Source: Thiobacillus sp. (GTDB taxonomy: Bacteria; Pseudomonadota; Gammaproteobacteria; Burkholderiales; Thiobacillaceae). Taken from it: DNA of 64,000 nucleotides. The stretch lies in the NCBI GenBank assembly GCA_030692355.1, contig JAUYCF010000041.1, forward strand, positions 62,001-126,000, written 5' to 3'. Each line of letters opens with the position of its first letter. The first letter of the stretch is position 1. Of this stretch, positions 19,340-27,817 are shown in pieces. Made by a program: the position numbers and the translations under genes. The notes beneath the pieces are model-generated. The model made no database searches. It was not told the DNA's origin and saw nothing but the letters and a program-made list of their open reading frames with translations.

Positions 19340-20372
19340 CGCCCTGCCCACTTTCGACCGCCTGCGCCGCGACGGCATCACGGTGTTGTCGACCGAGCGC
19401 GCGGCCAGGCAGGAAATCCGCGAACTGCACGTCGGCCTCCTGAACATGATGCCGGACGCGGCGCTGGAGGCGACCGAGCGGCAGTTCTACCGGCTGGTCG
19501 GCGAATCCAACCCGATCGCGCAGTTCTACATGCATCCGTTCACCCTGCCGACGCTGCCGCGCGGCGAGGCGGCGCAGGCGCACATCGCGCAGTATTACGA
19601 ACCCTTCGAGGCGATCCGCGAGGCCGGGCTCGACGCGCTCATCATCACCGGCGCCAACGTCAGCCACCCCAACCTGGCCGACGAGGCGTTCTGGCAGCCG
19701 CTGATCGAGGTGATCGACTGGGCCTGGGATCACGTCACCTCGACCCTGTGCTCGTGCCTCGCCACCCATGCGGTGATGCAGTTCCGCCACGGCCAGACGC
19801 GGGTCAAGCAGCCCCGCAAGATCTGGGGCGTGTTCGAGCACCGCGTCACCGACGGCCGCCATCCGCTGGTGGCCGACGTCAACACCCGCTTCGACGTGCC
19901 GCATTCGCGCTGGAACGACGTCTCGCACGCGCAGTTCGAGGCGGCGGGACTCAAGGTGCTGGTCGAAAGCGCGGAGGCCGGCGTGCATCTGGCGGTCAGC
20001 CGCGACGGCCTGCGCACCGTGTTCTTCCAGGGCCATCCCGAATACGACACGGTGTCGCTGCTGAAGGAATACAAGCGCGACCTGCTGCTGGCCGCGGCCG
20101 GCAAGCTGGCTTCGTTTCCGCCGTTCCCGGCGCGCTACTTCGACCGCCAAGCCCAGGCGCTGCTGGCCGAATTCGGCAGCCGCACGCAGGCGGGCGAGAC
20201 GCTGGCTTTCCCCGAATCCCTCCTGCTGCCGCTACTCGACAACACCTGGCACGACACCGCCGAGGCGGTGATCGGCAACTGGGTCGGCTGCGTCTATCAG
20301 GTCACCCACCGCGAGCGCGGCCTGCCTTTCATGCCCGGCATCGATCCAAACAACCCATTGGGTCTGGCGTGA
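19320..20372 (+). CDS. metA: Homoserine O-succinyltransferase
   Basis: A 350-residue class I glutamine-amidotransferase-like acyltransferase that activates homoserine for methionine synthesis. ELHVGLLNMMPDAALEATERQ (core LLNMMPDAALEATERQ), LIITGANVSHP, and STLCSCLATHAV with the nucleophile cysteine (probably C146) match MetA, as does the later FFQGHPEYDT with the catalytic histidine. Whether it uses succinyl- or acetyl-CoA cannot be decided by eye. The ATG at 19320 gives the family's conserved N-terminus; a start at 19272 would only add repeat-coded residues. The TGA overlaps the GTG of the next gene. Confidence 0.9.
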   Translation: MPLVAHNALPTFDRLRRDGITVLSTERAARQEIRELHVGLLNMMPDAALEATERQFYRLVGESNPIAQFYMHPFTLPTLPRGEAAQAHIAQYYEPFEAIREAGLDALIITGANVSHPNLADEAFWQPLIEVIDWAWDHVTSTLCSCLATHAVMQFRHGQTRVKQPRKIWGVFEHRVTDGRHPLVADVNTRFDVPHSRWNDVSHAQFEAAGLKVLVESAEAGVHLAVSRDGLRTVFFQGHPEYDTVSLLKEYKRDLLLAAAGKLASFPPFPARYFDRQAQALLAEFGSRTQAGETLAFPESLLLPLLDNTWHDTAEAVIGNWVGCVYQVTHRERGLPFMPGIDPNNPLGLA

Positions 20373-21463
20373 CGGAAGCGAGCGCCCGCTTCGACGAGGC
20401 ACAGGGCGCGCTGATCGTCAGCGGTGTCTGGCATGCCGATGCCGCGTCCGCGCTGCCGAAACTGGCCGGCAAGTCGGTGCGCATCCTCGACGGCGCCGGC
20501 GTCACCCGGCTCGATACCAACGGCGCGTGGCTGCTGCTCGCCGCCGCGCGCCCGCAGGCCGGCGACCCGATGCCCGAGCTGCGCGGCTTCCAGCCGCAGC
20601 ATCTGGCGATGTTCAAGCTGGTGGCGCCGCATAACGCGGCCACCGCCGCAGAACCCGAACCGCGCAGCGAAGGCGTGCTCGCCCTTACCGGACGCGGCAG
20701 CATCGCCGTGTGGGGCCATGTGGTCGGCCTGCTCGACTTCGTCGGCCGCCTGTCCATCGAGTTGATGGCCTTGCTGCCGCGCCCGGGGCGCTGGCGCTGG
20801 CGCGAATTCGGCGCCCAGGTGCGCGCGGTGTTCGTCGGCGCGATTCCCATCGTGATCGGCATGCTGTTCCTGCTCGGCGTGGTGTTTGCCTACCTGCTCG
20901 GTTCGCAGGCGCAGCAATACGGCGCCAACATCTTCGTCGTCGACGGCCTGCTGCTGGCGATCCTGCGCGAGATCTCGCCGGTCATCGTCGCCGTCCTGGT
21001 GGCCGGCCGCAGCGGCGCCGCCATCACCGCGCAGCTCGGCACCATGAAGGTGACCGAGGAAATCGACGCCATCGCCACGCTCGGCCTGTCGCCGCTGGCG
21101 GTGCTGGCGATCCCGCGCATCCTGGCCCTGCTGCTGGCCCTGCCGCTGCTGGTCTTCATCGGCGACATCGCCGGAATGGCCGGCGGCATGCTGGTGACGC
21201 AGCAGCAGCTGGATATTTCCTATTACATGTTCATGGACCGCGTGGCGGACGTGCTCGACCTGAAAACCCTGCTGGTGGGGCTGGGCAAGGCGCCGGTGTT
21301 CGCCATCTTCATCGCGCTCATCGCCTGCCGCATGGGGCTCACGGTCAGCCGCGACGCGCGCAGCGTCGGCGCCCACACCACGTCTACCGTGGTACAGAGC
21401 CTGGTCGCCATCATCATCCTCAACGCCATTTTTGCCATCATGTTCGTGAAGATGGGAATCTGA
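20369..21463 (+). CDS. MlaE-type lipid ABC transporter permease with N-terminal STAS-like domain
   Basis: A 364-residue protein. Residues 1-95 resemble a STAS domain (DEAQGALIVSGVWHADAA, then VRILDGAGVTRLDTNGAWLLL), like MlaB fused in front. From about residue 115 comes the MlaE permease, with IELMALLPRPGRWRWREF, LREISPVIVAVLVAGRSGAA, TMKVTEEIDAI and five to six membrane segments. MlaE proteins work with MlaF and MCE proteins in phospholipid traffic between inner and outer membrane. GTG start overlapping the metA stop; stop overlapping the next ATG. Confidence 0.9.
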   Translation: MTEASARFDEAQGALIVSGVWHADAASALPKLAGKSVRILDGAGVTRLDTNGAWLLLAAARPQAGDPMPELRGFQPQHLAMFKLVAPHNAATAAEPEPRSEGVLALTGRGSIAVWGHVVGLLDFVGRLSIELMALLPRPGRWRWREFGAQVRAVFVGAIPIVIGMLFLLGVVFAYLLGSQAQQYGANIFVVDGLLLAILREISPVIVAVLVAGRSGAAITAQLGTMKVTEEIDAIATLGLSPLAVLAIPRILALLLALPLLVFIGDIAGMAGGMLVTQQQLDISYYMFMDRVADVLDLKTLLVGLGKAPVFAIFIALIACRMGLTVSRDARSVGAHTTSTVVQSLVAIIILNAIFAIMFVKMGI

Positions 21464-22230
21464 TGGCAGACGCCGTCATCGACGTTCGCGGCCTCGTCAC
21501 CACGCTGGGCGGGAACAGCATTCATCGCGATCTGGATCTTTCCGTCGCGCGCGGCGAAGTGGTCGCGCTGATCGGCGGCAGCGGCTCCGGCAAGTCGGTG
21601 CTGCTGCGCGAAATCATCGGCCTGCTGAAGCCGCAGGCCGGTCGCATCGAGCTGTTCGGACAGTCGGTCCTGGACTGCACGCCCGAGCAGATGAACCAGC
21701 TGCGCCAGCGCTTTGGCGTGCTGTTCCAGGATGGCGCGCTGTTTTCCTCGATGAATGTGGAAGACAACGTCGCCACCCCGCTGTTCGAGCACACCGACCT
21801 GCCGCACGCCACCTGCCGCCAGCTGGCGCGGCTGAAGCTTGCGCTGGCCGGGCTACCGCCGGACGCCGCAAAAAAGCGCCCGAGCGAGCTCTCCGGCGGC
21901 ATGCGCAAGCGGGTGGCGCTGGCGCGCGCGCTGGCGCTCGACCCCGAACTGCTGTTTCTGGACGAGCCGACCTCGGGTCTCGACCCGACATCGGCGCGCG
22001 CCTTCGATGCGCTGATCCGGCTGCTGGCCGACAGCCTCGGCCTCACCGTATTCCTCGTTACCCACGACCTGGATACACTGTTTTCGATTATCGACCGCGT
22101 CATCGTGCTGTCGGACGGCCGTGTGCTGGGCAGCGGCACGGTGGCCGAACTGAAAACCATCGACGACCCGTGGCTGCGCGATTACTTCGCCGCACGGGTG
22201 TCGAAAGGAGAACCCAATCATGGAAACTGA
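21463..22230 (+). CDS. MlaF-type ABC transporter ATP-binding protein
   Basis: A 255-residue ATPase with Walker A LIGGSGSGKSVLLREI, Q-loop FGVLFQDGALFSSM, signature LSGGMRKRVALARALALDP and Walker B LLFLDEPTSGLDP, then the H-loop VTHDLDTL. The FQDGALFSSMNVEDNV stretch is typical of Mla/Ttg2A ATPases. The ATG overlaps the permease stop by one base, and the 3' end overlaps the MCE gene by 11 bases. It forms one operon with permease, MCE protein and lipoprotein. Confidence 0.93.
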   Translation: MADAVIDVRGLVTTLGGNSIHRDLDLSVARGEVVALIGGSGSGKSVLLREIIGLLKPQAGRIELFGQSVLDCTPEQMNQLRQRFGVLFQDGALFSSMNVEDNVATPLFEHTDLPHATCRQLARLKLALAGLPPDAAKKRPSELSGGMRKRVALARALALDPELLFLDEPTSGLDPTSARAFDALIRLLADSLGLTVFLVTHDLDTLFSIIDRVIVLSDGRVLGSGTVAELKTIDDPWLRDYFAARVSKGEPNHGN

Positions 22231-23167
22231 AGGCCGCTATACCCTGGTGGGAATTCTGGTGCTGGCGGTGATTGCGCTGCTGACCGTGTCCGTTGTGTGG
22301 CTGTCGGGCCTGGCCGACCGCGTCGCCTATCAGAACTACACGATTTACTTCAAGCAGCAGTCGCTCGACGGCTTGGCGGTCGGCAGCCCGGTGAAGATCC
22401 GCGGGATCAAGGTCGGCGTGGTCGACAGCTATCGTTTCGCCACGGGCAACGACGAAGCCGTCAGCGTCACCGCCCGCATCGACGAGGGCGTACCGGTGCA
22501 TGTCGGCGCCGAGGCCTACATCAAGCGCAACCTGGTGACCGGCATCGCGTCGGTTGAAATCAACAACGGCCCGAGCGACGCGCCTTTGCTTGATATGGTT
22601 CCCCAGGGCGAGCGCTACCCGGTGATCGCCGAGGGCAGCTCCGACATCGACAAGGTTGCCACCGCGGTGTCCCGGATGGCGGAAAACGGCGCCCAGGTGC
22701 TGGAACGCATGAACACGCTGCTGTCGGACGAAAACCAGCGCGCCATCAGCCAGACGCTCGCCAACCTCGACGAATTGTCCAGCCATCTGGCCGCCAACAA
22801 GCAGAGTCTCGACGCCGTGGCGCAGGGCATCCGCGATGCCTCCGACGAATTCCGCTTTGCCGGCGCCAGCATCAGCCAGGCCGCCACCCGTGCCGAGGGC
22901 AGCATCATCAGCATCGGCGAGAACGCCGACATCGCGCTGAAGGAAGCGACCGTCGCGATGGAAAAACTGCAGCGCGAAGCCAGCCTGATTTCCGGGCAAA
23001 TCCAGCAGCTCACCGAAACCAGCACGCTGGAACTGACCAACGTCAGCCGCGACGTGCGTACCAGCGCCGACACCCTCACGACCGCCGGGAAGCGCCTGTC
23101 CAACCCGCGCGAAATCCTGTTCGGTCCCGGCCAGCAGCAGCTCGGCCCCGGAGAAAAACTGCCATGA
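22220..23167 (+). CDS. MCE-domain lipid-binding protein (MlaD family)
   Basis: A 315-residue inner-membrane-anchored periplasmic protein. One transmembrane helix (about 8-31, TLVGILVLAVIALLTVSVVW) is followed by an MCE domain (about 38-115: IYFKQQSLDGLAVGSPVKIRG, seen as SLDGLAVGSPVKIRGIKVG). A long alpha-helical C-terminus with heptad-like repeats (ISQTLANLDELSSHLAAN) spans about 140-300. The longer helical tail is closer to PqiB/Ttg2C-type proteins than to short E. coli MlaD (183). It probably forms a hexameric ring that passes lipid to or from the permease. Confidence 0.92.
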   Translation: METEGRYTLVGILVLAVIALLTVSVVWLSGLADRVAYQNYTIYFKQQSLDGLAVGSPVKIRGIKVGVVDSYRFATGNDEAVSVTARIDEGVPVHVGAEAYIKRNLVTGIASVEINNGPSDAPLLDMVPQGERYPVIAEGSSDIDKVATAVSRMAENGAQVLERMNTLLSDENQRAISQTLANLDELSSHLAANKQSLDAVAQGIRDASDEFRFAGASISQAATRAEGSIISIGENADIALKEATVAMEKLQREASLISGQIQQLTETSTLELTNVSRDVRTSADTLTTAGKRLSNPREILFGPGQQQLGPGEKLP

Positions 23168-23766
23168 AATCCGTCCTTGCCCTTGCCGCGCTGAGCCTGG
23201 TGCTGACCGGCTGCGTCAATTTTGGTGAAAAGACCAAAATTCCCGCCGTGGTGTATTACGTGCTGAACGATCCCGTGTCCGCCATCGAACCCGCCCCGCT
23301 GCGCGCCGACGCCAAAACCTTGCTGGTGCTCGACACCACCACCGGCAGCTTTTACGACACCGACCAGCTCGTCTTCAGCCGCAGCGCCGGCACCCGCGGC
23401 CAATACCAGTTCGCGCGCTGGACCGAGCGGCCCGGCAAGCGCTTCGCCGACCTCATGCGTACCCGCCTCGACCGCCAGGGCACCTGGAATGTCAGTGCCG
23501 CCGGCGGCTATGTGCGCGGCGACATGCTGCTGGATACCGAACTGGTCGAGTTCTATCACGACGCTGCCAGCGAGCCGGGCCAGATGCGCCTGGTGCTGCG
23601 CGCCGAGCTGGTCGACCTGAAGCAGCGTGCCCTGCTGGGGCGTCGCGTGTTCGAACAGCAGGTGCCGTTGACGACCTATGATGCGGCCGGCACCGCGCAG
23701 GCGGCCAATCTGGCGGCCAGTCGCGCACTCGACGACCTGACCGCCTGGCTCGCCGCGCAGCAATAA
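23164..23766 (+). CDS. ABC-type transport auxiliary lipoprotein (PqiC-like)
   Basis: A 200-residue lipoprotein with signal peptide and lipobox LVLTGC (cysteine 17). The mature part contains YYVLNDP, then LLVLDTTTGSFYDTDQLVF and PGKRFADLMRTRL, the PqiC/DUF330-like (ABC-type transport auxiliary lipoprotein) pattern. In the PqiABC system the equivalent lipoprotein sits at the outer membrane end of the MCE assembly. Its place directly after the MCE gene (overlap ATGA) suggests the same job. It is the last gene of the operon, followed by a repeat block. Confidence 0.85.
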   Translation: MKSVLALAALSLVLTGCVNFGEKTKIPAVVYYVLNDPVSAIEPAPLRADAKTLLVLDTTTGSFYDTDQLVFSRSAGTRGQYQFARWTERPGKRFADLMRTRLDRQGTWNVSAAGGYVRGDMLLDTELVEFYHDAASEPGQMRLVLRAELVDLKQRALLGRRVFEQQVPLTTYDAAGTAQAANLAASRALDDLTAWLAAQQ

Positions 23767-23777
23767 GTGCCTACAAT

Positions 23778-23921
23778 CTAGCGTAGTGCTGCATTCTTGA
23801 CGGCACTTATGTGCAATCCCTTGTAGGTCGGGCTTCAGCCCGACATGTCGGGTTAAAACCCGACCTGCGAGGCCGTTATTACATGGCTATAAGTTCCAAA
23901 CAGAATGCAACACTACACTAG
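23778..23921. repeat. Nested dyad with two GTCGGG hairpins
   Basis: Outer arms CTAGCGTAGTGCTGCATTCT (23778-23797) and the inverse of AGAATGCAACACTACACTAG (23902-23921) match at 18 of 20 positions. Inside are two perfect hairpins: GTCGGGCTTCAGCCCGAC (23827-23844) and GTCGGGTTAAAACCCGAC (23847-23864). It lies between the lipid-transport operon and the DUF4426 gene, and could terminate the former. Confidence 0.8.
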
Positions 23922-23953
23922 ACAGCATCGCCTACAATAAAAGGAGAGAAACC

Positions 23954-24382
23954 ATGAAGCGCCTGCTTGCCGCCCTGTGCCTGTGTTCCGTCACCGCTGT
24001 TGCACACGCCGAAATCTCGCAAAAATTCGGCCAGTACGAAGTCCACTACAACGCCCTCACCACCGACGAACTGCTGCCGGAAGTCGCACGTGCCTACAAG
24101 ATCGAGCGCAGCAAGACGCGTGGAATGGTCACGATGTCGGTGCTGAAGCAGAACCAGGTCGGCGTGCCGTTGCCGGTACCGGCCAGGATCACCATCTACG
24201 CCACCAATCTCAACCGGCAACTGGCCAATATCACCCTGCGCGAAGTCAGGGAAGGCAGCGCGATTTACTACCTGGGCGAATTCCGCGTCACCCCGCCAGA
24301 CACCCTGAAATTCACCGCCACGGTCGAAGTGGAAGGCGAGCCGAAGCGCGAGATGGAGTTCAGCCAGAAGTTCTACAAGTAA
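23954..24382 (+). CDS. DUF4426 periplasmic protein
   Basis: A 142-residue secreted protein with signal peptide MKRLLAALCLCSVTAVAHA. The mature part, FGQYEVHYNALTTDELLPEVAR then KTRGMVTMSVLKQN (core YEVHYNALTTDELLPEVAR), is the DUF4426 beta-sandwich pattern. No function is established. An AAAGGAGAGAAACC ribosome site precedes the ATG. It converges with the TauE/SafE gene, and the two stops overlap by about 10 bases, so no terminator separates them. Confidence 0.8.
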   Translation: MKRLLAALCLCSVTAVAHAEISQKFGQYEVHYNALTTDELLPEVARAYKIERSKTRGMVTMSVLKQNQVGVPLPVPARITIYATNLNRQLANITLREVREGSAIYYLGEFRVTPPDTLKFTATVEVEGEPKREMEFSQKFYK

Positions 24383-25038
24383 ACCAGCCTCAGCAGGCCC
24401 CACGCGCCGAAGCCGGCCACCGTCAGCCCCGCCGCGCGGCGCACCCACAACTGCTGCATGAAGGGCTGGATCTGCCGGGCGAACAGGCCCATTCCCAACA
24501 GGTTCGGCAGCGTACCGAGGCCGAATGCCAGCATCAGCGCCGCGCCCGAGGCGGGGCTGCCCGCCGCCAGCGCCGACACCAGCACCGAATACACCAGCCC
24601 GCACGGCAGCCATCCCCAGGCCATCCCCGCCAGCACGGCCTGCGGCAGCGACTTCACCGGCAGCAGCTTCTGGAACAGCGGCTTCACCCGGCGCCACACG
24701 GCGCCGCCGGCGCGCTCGAAAACCAGCACCCATTGATTGAACCCCGCCAGATACAGGCCGAGCAGGATCATCACCCCCTGCGCCAGCACGTACAGCAGCG
24801 TCTGCACCGGCGCGAAGTCCGCCAGCTTGAGCGAGGCGCCGAGTGCGCCGGCCAGCGCGCCGAACATCGCATACGACGACACCCGCCCAAGGTTATAGGC
24901 CAGATGCAGGCGGAACGGCGGCGTGCTGCCATCGGCGCGGAAGGAAAACGCCGCGACAATGCCGCCGCACATGCCGATGCAATGCACCCCGCCGAGGAGG
25001 CCGGCGAGGAGGGCGGCGAGGAGGGAAAACTCGATCAT
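24373..25038 (-). CDS. TauE/SafE-type membrane protein with GGVHCIGMCGG motif
   Basis: A 221-residue inner-membrane protein with six to seven hydrophobic segments. The N-terminal LLGGVHCIGMCGGIVAAFS and the later GMAWGWLPCGLVYSVL carry paired cysteines, as in the CcdA-like branch of sulfite exporter TauE/SafE proteins. Relatives accompany cytochrome oxidase maturation or copper handling, so a role in thiol or metal transport is possible. No such partner lies beside it. The upstream toxin gene overlaps its start by 4 bases. Confidence 0.8.
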   Translation of the reverse strand: MIEFSLLAALLAGLLGGVHCIGMCGGIVAAFSFRADGSTPPFRLHLAYNLGRVSSYAMFGALAGALGASLKLADFAPVQTLLYVLAQGVMILLGLYLAGFNQWVLVFERAGGAVWRRVKPLFQKLLPVKSLPQAVLAGMAWGWLPCGLVYSVLVSALAAGSPASGAALMLAFGLGTLPNLLGMGLFARQIQPFMQQLWVRRAAGLTVAGFGAWGLLRLVYL

Positions 25039-25355
25039 TGTTTGGGTCTGGTTCGACGCGCACCAAGTGTGCTGCGTATCGAGCGGGGATTGCGACGGCA
25101 GTCGAGCACGGCGAGAACAATCGCGCTGCGGCCATCGAAATCGTAATAAATCGCAAAAGGAAAACGCCTGGACAGGCTGCGATGCAGGCCCGCGAGGGGC
25201 TTGGGGTGAACACCCGCGTATAGCGCGAGCGCATCGATATCGGAGAACAGGCTGTCGAGAAAATACTGGCCGAGTCCGGCGGCCTGGGTCTCATAGAAGT
25301 CGAAACCGACCAGCAGATCCCGTTCGGCGGAAGCGCCGATCCGCACGTCATGCAT
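25035..25355 (-). CDS. RelE/ParE-family toxin
   Basis: A 106-residue protein with the small RelE/ParE fold: VRIGASAERDLLVGFDFYET, then LFSDIDALALYAGVHPKPLAGLH (core YAGVHPKPLAG) and FPFAIYYDFDGRSAIVLAVLDCRRNPRSI, where AVLDCRRNP corresponds to the usual VLHGRRDP end. ParE-like members poison gyrase and RelE-like members cleave mRNA; sequence alone does not decide. It lies 9 bp downstream of its antitoxin gene. Confidence 0.85.
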   Translation of the reverse strand: MHDVRIGASAERDLLVGFDFYETQAAGLGQYFLDSLFSDIDALALYAGVHPKPLAGLHRSLSRRFPFAIYYDFDGRSAIVLAVLDCRRNPRSIRSTLGARRTRPKQ

Positions 25356-25364
25356 GGGCGGGAC

Positions 25365-25580
25365 TCAGCGCTCGGTCAGCTTGCGCAGTGCGTTTTTGGC
25401 GGATTGCCAGTCACGGTGCTGACCGTCTTCCAGTTCGCGCAGGCGTTCTTCCAGCACGGCAGCATGCCAGGGCGGGCTCAATTCTGCCGCATCGTCCCGG
25501 CACAGTGAATCCCACAATGATTCCATCGCGGCCAGACGTTCGGCCAGGGGCAGTTGGGTGAGGGCGTCGAGATTTGGCAT
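25365..25580 (-). CDS. Addiction-module antitoxin (PF09720-type)
   Basis: A 71-residue protein: LPLAERLAAMESLWDSLCRDD, then PPWHAAVLEERLRELEDG and DWQSAKNALRKL. LxxxERxxLxxxLWxS and the W-H-xxxL-xxR pattern are those of the putative addiction module component family (Unstab_antitox), usually paired with RelE/ParE toxins. It is upstream of the toxin and reads in the same direction, forming a complete two-gene module. Confidence 0.85.
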   Translation of the reverse strand: MPNLDALTQLPLAERLAAMESLWDSLCRDDAAELSPPWHAAVLEERLRELEDGQHRDWQSAKNALRKLTER

Positions 25581-25597
25581 GGCAAAAGATTAGCACA

Positions 25598-26968
25598 TCA
25601 GCCCGGTTGTCGTTGTCGCCCCACCAGCCAGACCAGCAGCAAAACCGGCACCCCGATCAGCGCGGTGCCGGTGAAGAAACTCGCCCAGCCATAGGCATCA
25701 ACGAACTCGCCGGAAAAGCCGGCGATGAACTTGGGCAACAGCAGCATCACCGAGGTGAACAGCGCGTACTGCGTGGCCGAATACGCCTGGTTGACCAGGC
25801 TGGACAGGTAGGCGACGAAGGCGCTGGAGGCGATGCCGGCCGACAGGTTGTCAGCCGAAATTGTGAACACCAGCGCGCCGACATCGTGCCCACGCCCGGC
25901 CAGCCACACGAACAGCAGGTTGGTCGCCGCCGACAGCACCGCGCCGAGGAACAGCGTGCGCATCACGCCCATGAGCATCACCAGCAGGCCACCCAGCCCG
26001 GCGCCGAGGATGGTCATGATCACGCCGTAGACCTTGGACACCGTCGCCACCTCGTCCTTGGTGAACCCCATTTCCTGGTAGAAGGGGTTGCTCATCACCC
26101 CCATCACCACGTCGGAGATGCGGTACATCGAGATCAGTGCCAGCATCAGTACGGCCTGCCATTTGTAGCGCTGAATGAAGTCGATGAAGGGCGCCAGCAC
26201 CGCGCTGTGGAACCACGCCGTGGCCGTCAGCAGCCAGCCGGATAACCCGGCGGCGGCAAAGCGTTCGCGTGTATGCGCTTCGCGCTCGACAGTCGAAATG
26301 GAGATTTTCTTTTCCGGCTCGCGGATGGTCAGCGTGGTGAGAATGCCGACCGCCATCAGCGCCGCCATCACCGTGTACGCCACCTGCCATGGGCGGAAAT
26401 CGTAGGTCGCCTCAGACGGGTCGAAGGCCGCCGCGATCCACAGCACCCCCGCACCCGCCGTGATCATCGCAATGCGATAGCCCGCCTGATAGGTCGCCGC
26501 CATCGCCCCCTGCTTCTCGATTTCCACCGCCTCGATGCGGTAGGCGTCGAGCGCGATGTCCTGCGTCGCCGAGGCGAACGCCACCGCCAGCGCCAGGTAC
26601 ACCATGTGCGTCAGGTTCTGCGCCGGGTCGGTATTCGCCATTCCCAACAGTGCGGCGGCGATGCAGACCTGCGACAGCAGCAGCCACGCCCGCCGCTTGC
26701 CCAGCCGCGCCGTCAGGAAAGGCAGCGGCAGCCGGTCCACCAGCGGCGACCACAAAAACTTGAAGCCGTACGCCAGCCCCACCCAGGAGAGATGCCCGAT
26801 CGTCGCGCGCGCAATGCCCGCCTCCGACAGCCAGAACGACAGCGTGCCCAGCACCAGCAGCAGCGGCAGCCCGGCGGAGAAGCCGAGAAACAGCATGCCG
26901 ACGACGCGCGGGTGAGTGTAGACCTTGAGGGCGGCAAGCCAGGGGTGGCCTGTTAGGGCGGAGGGCAT
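25598..26968 (-). CDS. ampG: AmpG-type muropeptide permease (MFS)
   Basis: A 456-residue major-facilitator protein with about 12 membrane segments. FLGFSAGLPLLLVLGTLSFWL, trimmed core GFSAGLPLLLVLGTLSFWL, then SWVGLAYGFKFLWSPLVDRL, and ASATQDIALDAYRIE are the AmpG signatures. AmpG imports GlcNAc-anhydroMurNAc peptides from the periplasm for cell-wall recycling and beta-lactamase signalling. The loop after segment six contains EKKISISTVEREAHTRERF. It is monocistronic, with the toxin-antitoxin pair just downstream. Confidence 0.92.
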   Translation of the reverse strand: MPSALTGHPWLAALKVYTHPRVVGMLFLGFSAGLPLLLVLGTLSFWLSEAGIARATIGHLSWVGLAYGFKFLWSPLVDRLPLPFLTARLGKRRAWLLLSQVCIAAALLGMANTDPAQNLTHMVYLALAVAFASATQDIALDAYRIEAVEIEKQGAMAATYQAGYRIAMITAGAGVLWIAAAFDPSEATYDFRPWQVAYTVMAALMAVGILTTLTIREPEKKISISTVEREAHTRERFAAAGLSGWLLTATAWFHSAVLAPFIDFIQRYKWQAVLMLALISMYRISDVVMGVMSNPFYQEMGFTKDEVATVSKVYGVIMTILGAGLGGLLVMLMGVMRTLFLGAVLSAATNLLFVWLAGRGHDVGALVFTISADNLSAGIASSAFVAYLSSLVNQAYSATQYALFTSVMLLLPKFIAGFSGEFVDAYGWASFFTGTALIGVPVLLLVWLVGRQRQPG

Positions 26969-27076
26969 AAGATTGGTTGACTTTCGGTAAGCTAGTTGTT
27001 TATATTGGGCACAAGTGGATTGGGACTACCCGGTCGGCGTTGGGCTTCTGGGACTACCCGGAGGCCCTTCGACTTT

Positions 27077-27817
27077 CTAGGGGAACACTTTTAATCCAAT
27101 CCCCGTTTTAATGCCATTGCCGTCCCGGCAAAACTTCTTTTCCAGCACAGCATGTGTACGGTTGATCTGTTCAGGCCGCAACACCGATAAGCCTATGGGG
27201 CGCGCAGTCAAATCCGCAAGCTGCATGCCTTCTGAATTGGTTCTCTTGTCCGCTACCACCAACTCAAACGGTAATGGCTTGTTGAAGATATTCCTTCCAT
27301 CCCGGATACGGCGGAATTCAAGTTCCAGCTCGGCATCTTCCTTTGCGCCTCGTGCCTCGCAGACCAGATGCGTTAGCCGGCCGTCTTGTCCCATATTTTT
27401 CAGGTAACGGTAGATGCGTTCCAAGCCGAACTCCATCGCCAGATGGTAGGGGTGTTCTGGTGTGGCGTATCGGGCTTTCAATTTGTGCTTGTCGATTACT
27501 ACCGCCACCAGCCTGAAATCGGCAGCCTCGATGATGTCAGTCAAGGTGTTCAGGAAGTGTTCCCGTGCCCCCTTGCCCAGCTTGGAAAACAGTCCCTTCT
27601 TTTTCCGGATATCGATCTCGTGCAGGATGGCCATGTCGTGGCCAAAGGTTTCGAATTTCAATCGGCGCACCGCTGGCGTCATCGCCTGGGCGTATTCGTC
27701 CTTGCGGAAAATGCAGAAGGACAGGACAAATATGGGGTACTCGGGGTCAATGGATACGAGGCTGTGGTCGCCGCTTTCGTCCACGTAGACGATGTAGTCG
27801 CTGAAAGCCGTCGTCAT
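27077..27817 (-). CDS. DUF3800 protein, operon partner of the MmeI-like enzyme
   Basis: A 246-residue protein. YVDESGDHS (D13, E14, D17) opens the domain, HEIDIRKKKG follows, and VVADKRTNSEGMQLADL (D190, D202) closes it. These acidic positions fit the RNase H-like fold proposed for DUF3800, so a nuclease is plausible but unproven. Its ATG overlaps the stop of the MmeI-like gene by 4 bases (ATGA), which implies co-translation. DUF3800 genes are frequent in phage and defence islands. Confidence 0.8.
   Translation of the reverse strand: MTTAFSDYIVYVDESGDHSLVSIDPEYPIFVLSFCIFRKDEYAQAMTPAVRRLKFETFGHDMAILHEIDIRKKKGLFSKLGKGAREHFLNTLTDIIEAADFRLVAVVIDKHKLKARYATPEHPYHLAMEFGLERIYRYLKNMGQDGRLTHLVCEARGAKEDAELELEFRRIRDGRNIFNKPLPFELVVADKRTNSEGMQLADLTARPIGLSVLRPEQINRTHAVLEKKFCRDGNGIKTGIGLKVFP

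Noticed and set aside
22615-23763. 382-codon reverse frame opposite the MCE and lipoprotein genes
   Set aside because: Antisense shadow without motifs; the forward frames have a lipobox and an MCE domain.
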